Below, piece after piece: positions 18,436-27,123 of a stretch of 64,000 bases of DNA. The stretch is taken from positions 1-64,000 of the forward strand of contig CANMSB010000006.1 of NCBI GenBank assembly GCA_947500445.1. Reading direction: 5' to 3'. Source of the stretch: an uncultured Flavobacteriaceae bacterium. GTDB lineage: Bacteria; Bacteroidota; Bacteroidia; Flavobacteriales; Flavobacteriaceae. Numbering within the stretch: position 1 is the first letter of the stretch; every line of letters begins with the position of its first letter. The translations under genes and the position numbers were made by a program. The notes under the pieces were generated by a model that saw nothing but the letters and a program-made list of their open reading frames with translations, was not told the DNA's origin and did not search any database.

Positions 18436-20794
18436 TATCCAATAATAACTGTAAACTTGTTAAATCCTGTACAAGCACCTGCCGTGCCTTACTTCCTTCA
18501 AAAGGTCCTACGATTCCTGCAGCTTCCAACTGATCGACGATCCGACCGGCCCTGTTGTAGCCCAACTTCAATTTTCGTTGGATCAACGAAGCAGATCCCT
18601 GTTGCGCCGTTACGATCACTTCGGCAGCTTCCCGGAACTTGGAATCCCTTTCCGATATTTCATAATCAATACTTGTGCCAGAATCTTCACCAACGTATTC
18701 CGGCAGCTCATGGGCGTCCGGATATCCCCGTTGCGACCCGATATATTCCGTTATTTTTTCAACTTCAGGGGTATCCACAAAAGCACATTGTATCCGTGTA
18801 ACATCGTTTCCTTGCGTATACAGCATATCACCCCTACCGATCAACTGGTCGGCCCCTTGGGCATCCAAAATGGTCCTGGAATCGATTTTGGAGGTTACCC
18901 GAAAAGCGATCCGGGCCGGAAAGTTTGCTTTTATGATACCGGTAATAACGTTCACCGAAGGGCGCTGGGTAGCAATAATCAAATGAATACCAATAGCACG
19001 CGCCAGCTGCGCCAAACGGGCAATGGGCGTTTCTACCTCTTTACCTGCCGTCATGATCAGATCGGCGAACTCGTCGATGACCAATACAATGTAAGGTAGA
19101 AATTTATGCCCGTCGTTCGGGTTTAATTTTCGGGATTTAAATTTGACGTTGTATTCCTTTAGATTACGGACCATGGCCAATTTCAACAACTCGTACCGAT
19201 TGTCCATTTCGATACAAAGCGAGTTCAAGGTGTTGATCACCTTTGTATTGTCCGTAATAATGGCATCTTCCGAATCCGGTAGTTTTGCCAAAAAGTGTCG
19301 CTCAATTTTGTTGAAGAGCGTTAATTCTACTTTTTTGGGATCGACCAATACGAATTTGACCTCCGCAGGATGTTTTTTATAGAGCAAGGAGGTCAATACG
19401 GCGTTCAGCCCTACCGATTTCCCTTGTCCCGTAGCCCCTGCCATAAGCAAGTGGGGCATTTTTGCCAGATCTACCACAAAGGTCTCGTTGCTAATGGTTT
19501 TTCCAAAAGCGATGGGCAACTGCATTTCCGCTTTTTGAAACTTGCTGGACGCAATTACCGAACGCATCGATACAATGGTCGCATTTTTGTTGGGTACCTC
19601 AATACCTATGGTGCCCTTACCGGGAATGGGTGCGATAATACGGATTCCCAAGGCGGCTAAAGACAGGGCGATGTCATCTTCAAGGTTTTTGATTTTTGAG
19701 ATACGTACACCGGCATCGGGAACAATTTCATAAAGCGTTACGGTAGGGCCAATGGTGGCCTTGATCTGGGCGATTCCTATCTTGTAGTTCTTTAAAGTTT
19801 CTACAATTTTATTCTTATTGTCCTCTAATTCTTCCTGATTAATGGTAATACCACCGGTTACGCCGTGCTGGTCCAGCAGCTCCAGGGTAGGGAACTTATA
19901 ACTGCCCAATTCGAGCGTGGGATCGAACTCCCCAAAATCCGCTACAAGCTTTTCGGAGATATTATCGTGCTCTTCCTTTTCCTCGACCACCTTTTCCACT
20001 TCCATGGCCAAATCATCGCTGGTTTCCTCTTCAACGGGTTGGGCGACTTCCAAAGGCTTGGTGTCCACCTCGGGCGATAAAGGCGGAATGTCCTTTTTAT
20101 GCGTGTAAGTGTCGATAACCACGGGTTTCTCGTCTTCCAGATCCAGGGCCAGCGAAGTACGCTCATCGGTAGTTTTGGGCGTTTTCTTCGGTTTTGTTTT
20201 TATTGCCGCCGCGCCTCCCTGTATGGTGGACCAAGCCTTTTCCGGATTAAAATCGAAAAAGCGTACTGCAATAAAAATGATTCCAAAGAGGAGCAACAGA
20301 AAAACACCGATTTTCCCGGTATAGTCCTGTAAAAAGTCATTCATTTCAAACCCTACGATACCCCCTAATAGCGGAAGATCCTTGGCGAAAAAGCCCAGTG
20401 CAATGGACAACCATATCATCAATAACAGGCCCCATACCCATTTTTTCAATAGGCCCTGTTTTTCCAAACTTAAAAACAGGTAAACACCGGTCATAAAAAG
20501 AAGCCCCGTGATGATGAGCGATGCCACCCCAAAACCTTGGTACATGACCAAATGGCTGATGGTCGCCCCAAATTTATTCAACAGGTTTTCAGCCTCGGCG
20601 TTACGATCGCCGAACTCGCTCAACAGGCTTTGATCCTCCTGCCAGGTAAAATAAAAGGAAACGAACGAAAAGAAAAGTGCTACACTTAGGAGCATAAGCA
20701 AACTGCCCAAGATGATCTTATTTTGCTTGGATAGGGTAAAAGTGCTTGTTTTTTTGGTGGATCTTGACTTTGTCTTTGTCGCCTTCTTTGCCAT
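18422..20794 (-). CDS. ftsK: DNA translocase FtsK
   Basis: The 790-residue protein has the full FtsK/SpoIIIE plan: four membrane helices in the N-terminal 180 residues, an acidic linker (about 200-290), the alpha/beta motor (about 300-700) with Walker A GATGQGKS (about 452-459), VDPKKVELTLF and the Walker B segment YIVLVIDEFADL, and a C-terminal winged-helix gamma domain (about 725-785; RKLKLGYNRAGRIVDQLE) that reads KOPS-type polarity motifs. It moves chromosome termini through the closing septum and activates XerCD at dif. It is the first gene of the ftsK-lolA-lpt-ribB transcript. The product is shorter in its linker than E. coli FtsK, normal for this phylum. Confidence 0.97.
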   Translation of the reverse strand: MAKKATKTKSRSTKKTSTFTLSKQNKIILGSLLMLLSVALFFSFVSFYFTWQEDQSLLSEFGDRNAEAENLLNKFGATISHLVMYQGFGVASLIITGLLFMTGVYLFLSLEKQGLLKKWVWGLLLMIWLSIALGFFAKDLPLLGGIVGFEMNDFLQDYTGKIGVFLLLLFGIIFIAVRFFDFNPEKAWSTIQGGAAAIKTKPKKTPKTTDERTSLALDLEDEKPVVIDTYTHKKDIPPLSPEVDTKPLEVAQPVEEETSDDLAMEVEKVVEEKEEHDNISEKLVADFGEFDPTLELGSYKFPTLELLDQHGVTGGITINQEELEDNKNKIVETLKNYKIGIAQIKATIGPTVTLYEIVPDAGVRISKIKNLEDDIALSLAALGIRIIAPIPGKGTIGIEVPNKNATIVSMRSVIASSKFQKAEMQLPIAFGKTISNETFVVDLAKMPHLLMAGATGQGKSVGLNAVLTSLLYKKHPAEVKFVLVDPKKVELTLFNKIERHFLAKLPDSEDAIITDNTKVINTLNSLCIEMDNRYELLKLAMVRNLKEYNVKFKSRKLNPNDGHKFLPYIVLVIDEFADLIMTAGKEVETPIARLAQLARAIGIHLIIATQRPSVNVITGIIKANFPARIAFRVTSKIDSRTILDAQGADQLIGRGDMLYTQGNDVTRIQCAFVDTPEVEKITEYIGSQRGYPDAHELPEYVGEDSGTSIDYEISERDSKFREAAEVIVTAQQGSASLIQRKLKLGYNRAGRIVDQLEAAGIVGPFEGSKARQVLVQDLTSLQLLLDNEKN

Positions 20795-20814
20795 TAAAGT
20801 TTGGGTTCTTAGGG

Positions 20815-20830
20815 CAAAAGTACAAATTTA
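20815..20830 (-). promoter_or_regulatory. Candidate promoter -7 boxes upstream of ftsK
   Basis: On the minus strand TAAATTTG (20823-20830) and TACTTTTG (20815-20822) both match TAnnTTTG and lie side by side 21-36 bases upstream of the ftsK start. No clear TTG at -33 accompanies either. Confidence 0.45.
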
Positions 20831-20844
20831 GCCCCTAAAGCTGT

Positions 20845-21210
20845 TTAAAAAATCTTCGGTAAGTAAATGATGGCGCCAATGATAGTGGCGGCAATGGATA
20901 CGATCATAACCGCTCCCGCGGCGATATCTTTTATAAACCCGATTTTTGCATCGTACTCGGGATGTATAAAGTCCGCTATTTTTTCTACGGCGGTATTCAA
21001 TCCCTCCAGGCCCATGACCATTCCAATCGCAAAAACCTGTAAGATCCACTCCGTTGCGGAAATATCAAAGTAAAAACCGGCAGCGGTCATTACAATGGCG
21101 ATGAACAGCTGAATTTTGATGCTGGCTTCCGTACGCAACAAAAGTAAGGCTCCACGTAACGCGAAGCCCACACTTTTTATACGGTTTTTAACGAACGATT
21201 CCTTAGGCAT
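20845..21210 (-). CDS. dgkA: Diacylglycerol/undecaprenol kinase, DgkA family
   Basis: A 121-residue integral membrane protein with the DgkA fold: an amphipathic N-terminal helix with RIKSVGFALRG, then three hydrophobic helices. The family signature GLEGLNTAVEKIADFI (about 68-83) with the essential Glu and Asn residues is intact. In Gram-positive and Bacteroidota species this size usually phosphorylates undecaprenol, recycling the peptidoglycan and O-antigen carrier lipid. It overlaps the tpx stop by 8 bases, so it is translated from the tpx transcript, and it lies just ahead of ftsK. Confidence 0.92.
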   Translation of the reverse strand: MPKESFVKNRIKSVGFALRGALLLLRTEASIKIQLFIAIVMTAAGFYFDISATEWILQVFAIGMVMGLEGLNTAVEKIADFIHPEYDAKIGFIKDIAAGAVMIVSIAATIIGAIIYLPKIF

Positions 21211-21709
21211 TGGCCAACGCTTCTAAGGCACTTGCGTAGTTGGGCTCATCCACGATCTCACCCACTTGTTCGGTATGTACCACTTTTCCGTTTTCATCAA
21301 TGACCACTACGGCCCTGGAATGTAATGGCGCCAATGGGCCATCGGAAAAAGAAAGGCCATAGGATGCTCCAAAATTGCCATTTCGAAAATCGGACAACAT
21401 TTCCACATTTTCTATTCCTTCAGCGCCACAAAAACGGGCCTGGGCAAAGGGAAGGTCTTTGGATACGCACAATACCACGGTATTGTCCAAATTTGCGGCT
21501 TCTTTGTTAAACTGTCGTACCGATTGTGCACAGGTACCCGTATCGATGCTGGGAAATACATTCAAAACCACCTTTTTACCACTGTAGTCCTTCAAACTGG
21601 CCTCGGAAAGGTCGTTTTTTACAAGTTGAAAATCCGGTGCGGCGCTTCCTGTGGTAGGGAGCTCGCCCGAAGTATGTATTGGGTTTCCTTTTAATGTTAC
21701 TGTTGCCAT
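21203..21709 (-). CDS. tpx: Thiol peroxidase (atypical 2-Cys peroxiredoxin)
   Basis: The 168-residue enzyme has the peroxidatic Cys60 in SIDTGTCAQSVRQFN and the resolving Cys94 in ARFCGAEG, spaced as in Tpx. The N-terminal strands ATVTLKGNPIHTSG are characteristic of the family. It reduces lipid and alkyl hydroperoxides using thioredoxin. It leads a two-gene unit with dgkA. Confidence 0.96.
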   Translation of the reverse strand: MATVTLKGNPIHTSGELPTTGSAAPDFQLVKNDLSEASLKDYSGKKVVLNVFPSIDTGTCAQSVRQFNKEAANLDNTVVLCVSKDLPFAQARFCGAEGIENVEMLSDFRNGNFGASYGLSFSDGPLAPLHSRAVVVIDENGKVVHTEQVGEIVDEPNYASALEALANA

Positions 21710-21791
21710 AATGTTATAAAATTTTAGGTGAAATTATAAAATATATGGCGTATTAAGGAGGTATGCGAACAAAAATTCCAAGCCCGAAATG

Positions 21792-23258
21792 TTAAGCGGC
21801 GGGCTTCAAGGTTCTTATTTTGATTCGCAGTGCCGCAAAAAAGAGCGTGGTAAAGGGGCTCAAGTAATTGAAAATGGCGTACATAAAATATTCGCCGGTT
21901 CCCACACCGAGAACGCCCGATTGGTAAGCGCCACAGGTGTTCCATGGGATAAGCACCGAGGTGACCGTACCGGAATCCTCCAAGGTACGGCTTAGATTTT
22001 CCGGGGCGAGGCCCTTGTCCTGATATGCCTTTTTAAACATTTTTCCCGGAATGACCAATGCTAAATATTGATCACTGGCGATAGCGTTCAATCCCAAGCA
22101 GCTGATAACGGTACTTGCAAAAAGGCCAAAAACGGAGGACGCTATCGATAATAACGCTTTGGTTATTTTGGATAACGCGCCAATGCCGTCCATGATACCC
22201 CCAAAGACCATGGCGCAACAGATAAGGAATATTGTCCATAACATTCCTTTCATGCCACCGGCGCTAAACAGTTCGTTCAGTTTTTCGTTGTCCGTTGCAA
22301 TGGACGTATCGGTAAGTATCGACTGAAAAACGGCGTTCACCGGGGTCTCCGAAAGCCCCAGTAATATGTTTTCCTGAAAAAATAGGGCAAAACCGGCCGC
22401 TAGGGCTATTCCGGCTCCTAAAGCGATCAATGGTTTTGTTTTCAAAAGGATCAGGGCGATGACAACACCCGGAACGATAAAAAGATATGGCGTAATGTTG
22501 AAGGTAGCCGCAATAGTGGTCAATAGCCCGCTAATGTCGGCACTGCCGGTGGTATCCATATTTAAACTGATTATGGCGAATACGCCCAAGGTGATCAAAA
22601 TAGTGGGCACCGTAGTGAACGCCATATACCTGATGTGTGTAAAAAGATCGGTACCGGCCATTGCCGGGGCAAGATTGGTGGTATCGCTCAAAGGGGACAT
22701 TTTATCCCCAAAATAAGCGCCGGATATTACGGCACCGGCAATCATTCCAGGAGCGATTCCCAACGCACTGCCGATGCCGACAAGTGCAATGCCCACGGTA
22801 GCGGAGGTGGTCCACGAACTTCCCGTCGCGATCGAGATCAGGGCCGCAATAATCACGGAAGCCGGCAAAAAGATGGTCGGACTAAGTACCTGCAGCCCGT
22901 AGTAAACCATGGCCGGTATAATACCACTGACCAACCACGTACCGGCAAGCGCCCCAACAAAGAACAAGATCATAATCGGAACAAAAACACTTTTAAGGTT
23001 CTCCAATATTTCCGTGAACATTGTTTTCACGGATACTTTGTTGAACAGCCCTACGATAGCGGCAAAAACGCCTCCGATCAAAAGAATATACTGATTGGAA
23101 TAATCTCCCAAGGCCGCCCCGTCGGCGAATATCACGTTATAGAACAACATCGCAACGAGCAGTACCACGGGAATAAGGGCTTCCATGATACTGACTTCCT
23201 TATTTTCGACGATGTTCTCGTTTTCGGGACCATTTGGGTTCATATCGTTACTTTGCAT
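21792..23258 (-). CDS. nhaC: NhaC family Na+/H+ antiporter
   Basis: This 488-residue inner-membrane protein has about twelve hydrophobic segments. NhaC-type markers include ATGSSWTTSATVGIALVGIG (about 142-161), SGAYFGDKMSPLSDTTNLAPA (about 178-198), where the acidic and serine/threonine residues form the ion site, and the late EDSGTVTSVLIPWNTCGAYQ (about 437-456). It exchanges sodium for protons, expected in a marine bacterium. The region upstream is shared with divergent lpdA. Its Met-Gln-Ser start is followed by a polar, possibly cytoplasmic N-terminus of 20 residues. Confidence 0.93.
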   Translation of the reverse strand: MQSNDMNPNGPENENIVENKEVSIMEALIPVVLLVAMLFYNVIFADGAALGDYSNQYILLIGGVFAAIVGLFNKVSVKTMFTEILENLKSVFVPIMILFFVGALAGTWLVSGIIPAMVYYGLQVLSPTIFLPASVIIAALISIATGSSWTTSATVGIALVGIGSALGIAPGMIAGAVISGAYFGDKMSPLSDTTNLAPAMAGTDLFTHIRYMAFTTVPTILITLGVFAIISLNMDTTGSADISGLLTTIAATFNITPYLFIVPGVVIALILLKTKPLIALGAGIALAAGFALFFQENILLGLSETPVNAVFQSILTDTSIATDNEKLNELFSAGGMKGMLWTIFLICCAMVFGGIMDGIGALSKITKALLSIASSVFGLFASTVISCLGLNAIASDQYLALVIPGKMFKKAYQDKGLAPENLSRTLEDSGTVTSVLIPWNTCGAYQSGVLGVGTGEYFMYAIFNYLSPFTTLFFAALRIKIRTLKPAA

Positions 23259-23585
23259 CGGTGTTCCGTTTAGTGGTAGCTAATATTACGATAATGTGGC
23301 GGGTCTTGCAAGCGGAAATGTTAAGCCGAAGCTATATTGCGCTAGTTTTGATCGGCCTACGGTTCCCTGTTTGTTGTCGCCCTTTTCCGTTATCGTTGAT
23401 TGGTAGATTTTTTCAAATACATATCTTCAAAAACCTATCGGATGCTGTTCGGGAACTCCATTCCTATCATTGTGGGTTCTAGTGCCATTACCATATACCG
23501 GACACTGCTAGATTGGGTATTGTCCTGAGCCAAAACATTCGTATTTTTGTACCTATTAATTAGTCCGTAATAAAGAACGATAAAT
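23259..23585. other. Divergent intergenic region between nhaC and lpdA
   Basis: These 327 bases contain no supported gene. The only recognised element is the lpdA promoter near 23520-23549. The remaining sequence shows no hairpin or repeat that I can defend. Confidence 0.5.
23520..23549 (+). promoter_or_regulatory. Consensus Bacteroidota promoter of lpdA
   Basis: TTG at 23520-23522, a spacer of exactly 19 bases, then TATTTTTG at 23542-23549 (TAnnTTTG) match the RpoD consensus of this phylum. Transcription would start about 30 bases before the lpdA ATG at 23586. Confidence 0.75.
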
Positions 23586-24992
23586 ATGACGCAATACGAT
23601 GTAGCCGTAATAGGTTCAGGTCCAGGTGGATATGTAGCAGCAATCCGTTGTGCCCAGCTGGGGATGAAGACCGCAATAATAGAAAAGTACAGTACACTCG
23701 GGGGTACTTGTTTGAACGTTGGTTGTATTCCTTCCAAGGCATTATTGGATTCTTCCCATCACTATGAGGACGCGGTAAAACATTTTGAAGAGCATGGTAT
23801 TGAAATACCCGGGGAGGTAAAGGTGAATCTTGAAAAAATGATTTCCAGAAAGCAGGGCGTTGTCGATATGACCACCAAGGGCATTCAATTTTTGATGGAT
23901 AAAAATAAGATTACGGTATACGAGGGCGTCGGTAGTTTTAAGGATGCCACGCATATCGATATTAAAAAGAACGATGGGAAAACGGAAACCATTGCGGCTA
24001 CCAATACCATCATTGCCACAGGTTCCAAACCGGCAAGTTTGCCTTTCATCACTATAGACAAAGAACGGGTCATTACTTCCACGGAAGCTTTGAAGCTGAA
24101 GGAAATTCCAAAGCATTTGGTCATAATAGGCGGTGGGGTCATCGGCCTTGAGCTGGGACAGGTTTATAAACGATTGGGCTCCCAGGTTACGGTGGTGGAA
24201 TATATGGATAGGATCATACCGGGTATGGATGCCGCACTATCCAAAGAACTGATGAAGGTGATGAAAAAGCAAAAAGTCTCTTTTCAGCTCTCGCATCAAG
24301 TTAAATCCGTTACCCGAAAAGGGGACGAGGTCGTGGTTACCGCGGACAATAAAAAGGGCGAGGAAGTCTCTTTTACCGCTGATTATTGTTTGGTTTCCGT
24401 GGGTAGAAAACCTTATACCGACGGGCTTAATGTAGCCGCTGCCGGTGTTGAAATGGGCGAACGGGGAATGATCGCCGTTAATGAAAAGTTACAGACCAAT
24501 GTACCCAACATCTATGCCATAGGTGATGTAGTAAGGGGAGCCATGTTGGCCCATAAGGCAGAAGAAGAAGGAACTTTGGTAGCGGAAATTATGGCGGGAC
24601 AGAAACCGCATATCGACTATAATCTGATTCCTGGCGTGGTATACACCTGGCCAGAGGTCGCTGCGGTAGGGAAAACCGAAGAAGAGCTGAAAACAGCGGG
24701 TATTGCCTATAAATCCGGACAGTTTCCCATGCGGGCGTTGGGGCGTTCCCGTGCCAGTACGGATATCGATGGCTTTGTAAAGATTTTGGCCGATAAGGAG
24801 ACGGATGAAGTCCTTGGGGTGCATATGATCGGGGCACGTTGTGCGGATTTGATCACTGAGGCGGTAACTGCAATGGAATTCCGGGCCTCGGCAGAAGATA
24901 TTGCCAGAATGAGCCATGCGCATCCCACCTACGCGGAAGCGGTGAAAGAAGCCGCCCTCGCCGCCACGGAAGACCGTGCGCTCCATATTTAA
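23586..24992 (+). CDS. lpdA: Dihydrolipoyl dehydrogenase (E3)
   Basis: The 468-residue FAD enzyme re-oxidises dihydrolipoamide in the pyruvate, 2-oxoglutarate and branched-chain dehydrogenase and glycine cleavage complexes. It has the N-terminal FAD GxGxxG motif (GSGPGGYVAA, 10-19), the redox-active disulfide Cys42/Cys47 in GTCLNVGCIPSK, a second NAD-binding motif VIIGGGVIGLELG (about 180-192), and the C-terminal active-site His-Glu segment HAHPTYAEAVKEAAL from the dimer partner. It stands alone with its own good promoter. Confidence 0.97.
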   Translation: MTQYDVAVIGSGPGGYVAAIRCAQLGMKTAIIEKYSTLGGTCLNVGCIPSKALLDSSHHYEDAVKHFEEHGIEIPGEVKVNLEKMISRKQGVVDMTTKGIQFLMDKNKITVYEGVGSFKDATHIDIKKNDGKTETIAATNTIIATGSKPASLPFITIDKERVITSTEALKLKEIPKHLVIIGGGVIGLELGQVYKRLGSQVTVVEYMDRIIPGMDAALSKELMKVMKKQKVSFQLSHQVKSVTRKGDEVVVTADNKKGEEVSFTADYCLVSVGRKPYTDGLNVAAAGVEMGERGMIAVNEKLQTNVPNIYAIGDVVRGAMLAHKAEEEGTLVAEIMAGQKPHIDYNLIPGVVYTWPEVAAVGKTEEELKTAGIAYKSGQFPMRALGRSRASTDIDGFVKILADKETDEVLGVHMIGARCADLITEAVTAMEFRASAEDIARMSHAHPTYAEAVKEAALAATEDRALHI

Positions 24993-25202
24993 ATGGCAAC
25001 GTACTTTTGAAACATTGCAACGGTATTTTTTATCGGGCACACCGATCTACCTTGTGGTAATATTGGGGTCAAATCGTTATTGGCAATACGTTCGTAAGGT
25101 GCAACAACTCAATGGCCGTCGGCAATAGCGAGTCTTCAGTTTTCTTGGAAACCTGCTATCCGAAGCCTGTTTTTATGTTAGTGCCGAAACAAGCCCTATG
25201 CT

Positions 25203-25772
25203 ATGGATATCATCAGAAAATTAATAAAAGATTTTTCCAAGGGAGTTTCCAATGATGAACTTGATGATATTCTCACACGCTTCAAGACCAAGCCTGTTTT
25301 TAAAGGGGGGTATTTGCTTAGGGAAAACAGCACTTGTAGGCAGTTGACCATAGTCAAGACCGGTTGCTTCAAGGTATTGTACGGTGCGGAAACCATTGTT
25401 TGGTTTGCATTCGAACGCATGCCCATTACGGAAATGCAAAGTTTTGTAACCCAAAAGCCTTCAAAATTCGCCATTCGGGCAATGGAAGATTCAGAAGTCT
25501 TTGTTATCGACTATAAAGACCTTCAGCTGCTCTATACTAAATACGATGCTTTTAAAACGTTCGGATTGCATATGACCGAACGCATCCTTTCAAAAACCAT
25601 AAGTCGAGCGACTTCCCTACAATTTGAAAACGCGGAGACACGCTATCAAAAGCTCTTTGAGAACCCGAATTACCTTGCTAGAATTCCCCTTCAGGATTTA
25701 GCCTCATTTTTGGGCGTGACCCCAAATTCACTGAGCAGGATACGGAGTCGAATAAAAAATGGTGTCTTTTAA
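25203..25772 (+). CDS. Crp/Fnr family transcriptional regulator
   Basis: The 189-residue protein has an N-terminal cyclic-nucleotide-type beta-barrel (about 10-120; KGGYLLRENSTCRQLTIVKTGCFKVLY) and a C-terminal helix-turn-helix (about 155-185; IPLQDLASFLGVTPNSLSRIRSRI). No Fnr-type cysteine cluster is seen and the usual cAMP phosphate cassette is not conserved, so the ligand is unknown or absent. It precedes a small membrane protein and a damaged heme-binding gene on the same strand, and may have regulated them. Confidence 0.88.
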   Translation: MDIIRKLIKDFSKGVSNDELDDILTRFKTKPVFKGGYLLRENSTCRQLTIVKTGCFKVLYGAETIVWFAFERMPITEMQSFVTQKPSKFAIRAMEDSEVFVIDYKDLQLLYTKYDAFKTFGLHMTERILSKTISRATSLQFENAETRYQKLFENPNYLARIPLQDLASFLGVTPNSLSRIRSRIKNGVF

Positions 25773-25842
25773 ATTTCTATTCTTGGGAATAGTGGCTCGC
25801 TTTATAGAACATATACCTTCGCATCGTTAATTACCTTAAAAG

Positions 25843-26148
25843 ATGAAAATGAAATGGTATCATTATTTAGCGGCTTTTGCAGCAGGCTTTTTTTTAACCA
25901 ACACACTTCCCCATTTAACACAGGGGGTTACCGGCCAGTCCTTTCCCACACCTTTTTCGGACCCGCCGGGCAAAGGATTGTCCTCGCCCTTGGTCAATGT
26001 ACTTTGGGGTTGTACAAATGTACTGGTGGGATATCTTTTTTGGCGTGTAAGTGGTGTGCATACAAAACACGGAAGGGCAATGTTGACCGTATTTATTGGC
26101 GTATTGACCGCTAGCGTTATGTTGAGTTTCTCTTTTTCAAATATTTAA
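25843..26148 (+). CDS. Small two- to three-helix membrane protein
   Basis: I do not recognise a family with certainty. The 101-residue protein has hydrophobic segments at about 7-22, 47-66 and 80-98, with a polar Pro/Ser/Gly-rich loop (residues 30-48). The start ATG follows Met-Lys-Met-Lys and a lysine-rich beginning. It lies 70 bp after the Crp-type regulator and 2 bp before the HbpS-like gene, so it is likely in the same transcript. Its role is unknown. Confidence 0.65.
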   Translation: MKMKWYHYLAAFAAGFFLTNTLPHLTQGVTGQSFPTPFSDPPGKGLSSPLVNVLWGCTNVLVGYLFWRVSGVHTKHGRAMLTVFIGVLTASVMLSFSFSNI

Positions 26149-26150
26149 GT

Positions 26151-26548
26151 ATGACCTCTAAATACGTATCAAGGATAATAGCGACCAGTTTGAATTTCGC
26201 AACTACGGAAAACTTGGAAATTGCTGTATCGGTAGTGGATAAAGGTGGTCATTTAATGGGTTTCATGCGAACCGAGAATAGTAGCTTCGCCGCGATAGCC
26301 GTTAGTAAGCGAAAAGCGCTTAGCGCTTGCGCTTTTGGCTTGCCGACAGATGTTATAGGGGCGCTCGTTCAAAAAAACCTTTTATGGAACGGGCATTTGC
26401 AAGCTTTGATGATATTTTTTACTTCGGTGGCGGCGTTCCAATAGTAAACGGCAACATGATCGTAGGCGGAATCGGTATTTCGGGTGCAGATCCGGAACGG
26501 GATAAGGCATTGGCAGAAAAAGTACTTCTTACATTACGGCAAGAGTAG
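26151..26548 (+). pseudogene. Frameshifted GlcG/HbpS-family heme-binding protein
   Basis: Two frames together encode one HbpS/GlcG-type protein (about 132 residues). The first frame runs from 26151 through IAVSVVDKGGHLMGF and KRKALSACAFGLPTD; the second frame continues with FYFGGGVPIVNGNMIVGGIGISG to the stop at 26548. The junction is a run of seven A residues (26371-26377), where the reading frame must slip -1. In the first frame the codons read CAA AAA AAC, so bases 26372-26378 form the canonical slippery heptamer A AAA AAC. Either this is a one-base deletion or sequencing error in a homopolymer, or a programmed -1 frameshift. Without the slip, translation ends at 26444 (97 residues). The family binds heme or small cofactors. 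Confidence 0.75.
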
Positions 26549-26551
26549 TAA

Positions 26552-26722
26552 GTAAGGTTTGATGTTAAAAACGTACATGAATTTGCTGACCGTTTTATTA
26601 TAAAACGCACGAACGGCTATTACAAGATCCTGTACGACTTGGAACGGGAACAAGATGTCACGCTGGTGCATAGGAAGTGGTACAGATCAGAAACCCTAGC
26701 CGTTACCAACGGTCTGCAATAA
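26552..26722 (+). pseudogene. Start-less gene fragment (unrecognised)
   Basis: A 56-codon open stretch following directly, in the same frame, after the HbpS-like stop and a second in-frame TAA. It looks coding in composition (for example NGYYKILYDLEREQDVTLVH, residues about 21-40) but has no plausible initiation codon, and I do not recognise the family. It converges on the CDGSH gene, 11 bases away. I treat it as the tail end of a decayed gene. Confidence 0.4.
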
Positions 26723-26733
26723 AAAGCAATTGG

Positions 26734-26964
26734 TCATGCATTATGCGATCCATCACAAAAAGGTGGGTTTTTCGTCTGTTTACAGGTACACAACCAAGCC
26801 TCTTTATCTTCTTCGGCCTCAAAACGCAACGGTCCGGTGGCATCTTTAGCACGATGGCCACCGTCACATAAAGGTTGGTTTTCACTATACCCACAGGTAC
26901 ACCAGGCATAGCGTTTTCCCTTTTCCTAAGGCACGTTTATCGGACTAAAATCTTTATTTGACAT
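26734..26964 (-). pseudogene. CDGSH iron-sulfur domain protein with an in-frame amber codon
   Basis: On the minus strand a 76-codon frame from ATG at 26962-26964 to TGA at 26734-26736 encodes two CDGSH-type clusters: WCTCGYSENQPLCDGGH and WLCTCKQTKNPPFCDGSH. Each has the C-x-C...C-x(2-3)-G-x-H [2Fe-2S] ligand pattern, three Cys plus one His, complete. Codon 13 (26926-26928) is TAG, within the expected V-P-x-E-K-G-K lead-in, consistent with a single CAG-to-TAG change. As written the gene cannot give a full-length product, unless translation restarts downstream. It was found by reading the minus strand and is too short and interrupted for standard ORF criteria. The family makes small electron or cluster-transfer proteins. 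Confidence 0.75.
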
Positions 26965-27123
26965 AGGTAAAGTGTTATCTTGGTTTAAACAGACTTTTAC
27001 TTAGCGGAAATATACAAAAAGAAATTATTCGACAACGGACCGCCTTAAATCGGGAAAACCAATGCTGTTTTAAGAAGGTCAGCGTTGCTGTTGCGGAAAA
27101 ATGTACCGGTAGGGCACGGCAAC

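Noticed and set aside
22635-23273. 212-codon plus-strand frame opposite nhaC
   Set aside because: Antisense of a clear membrane transporter; rich in Gly, His, Arg and Asn as expected of such shadows, no recognisable motif.
24489-25040. 183-codon minus-strand frame opposite lpdA
   Set aside because: Antisense to the conserved C-terminal half of lpdA and without motifs.
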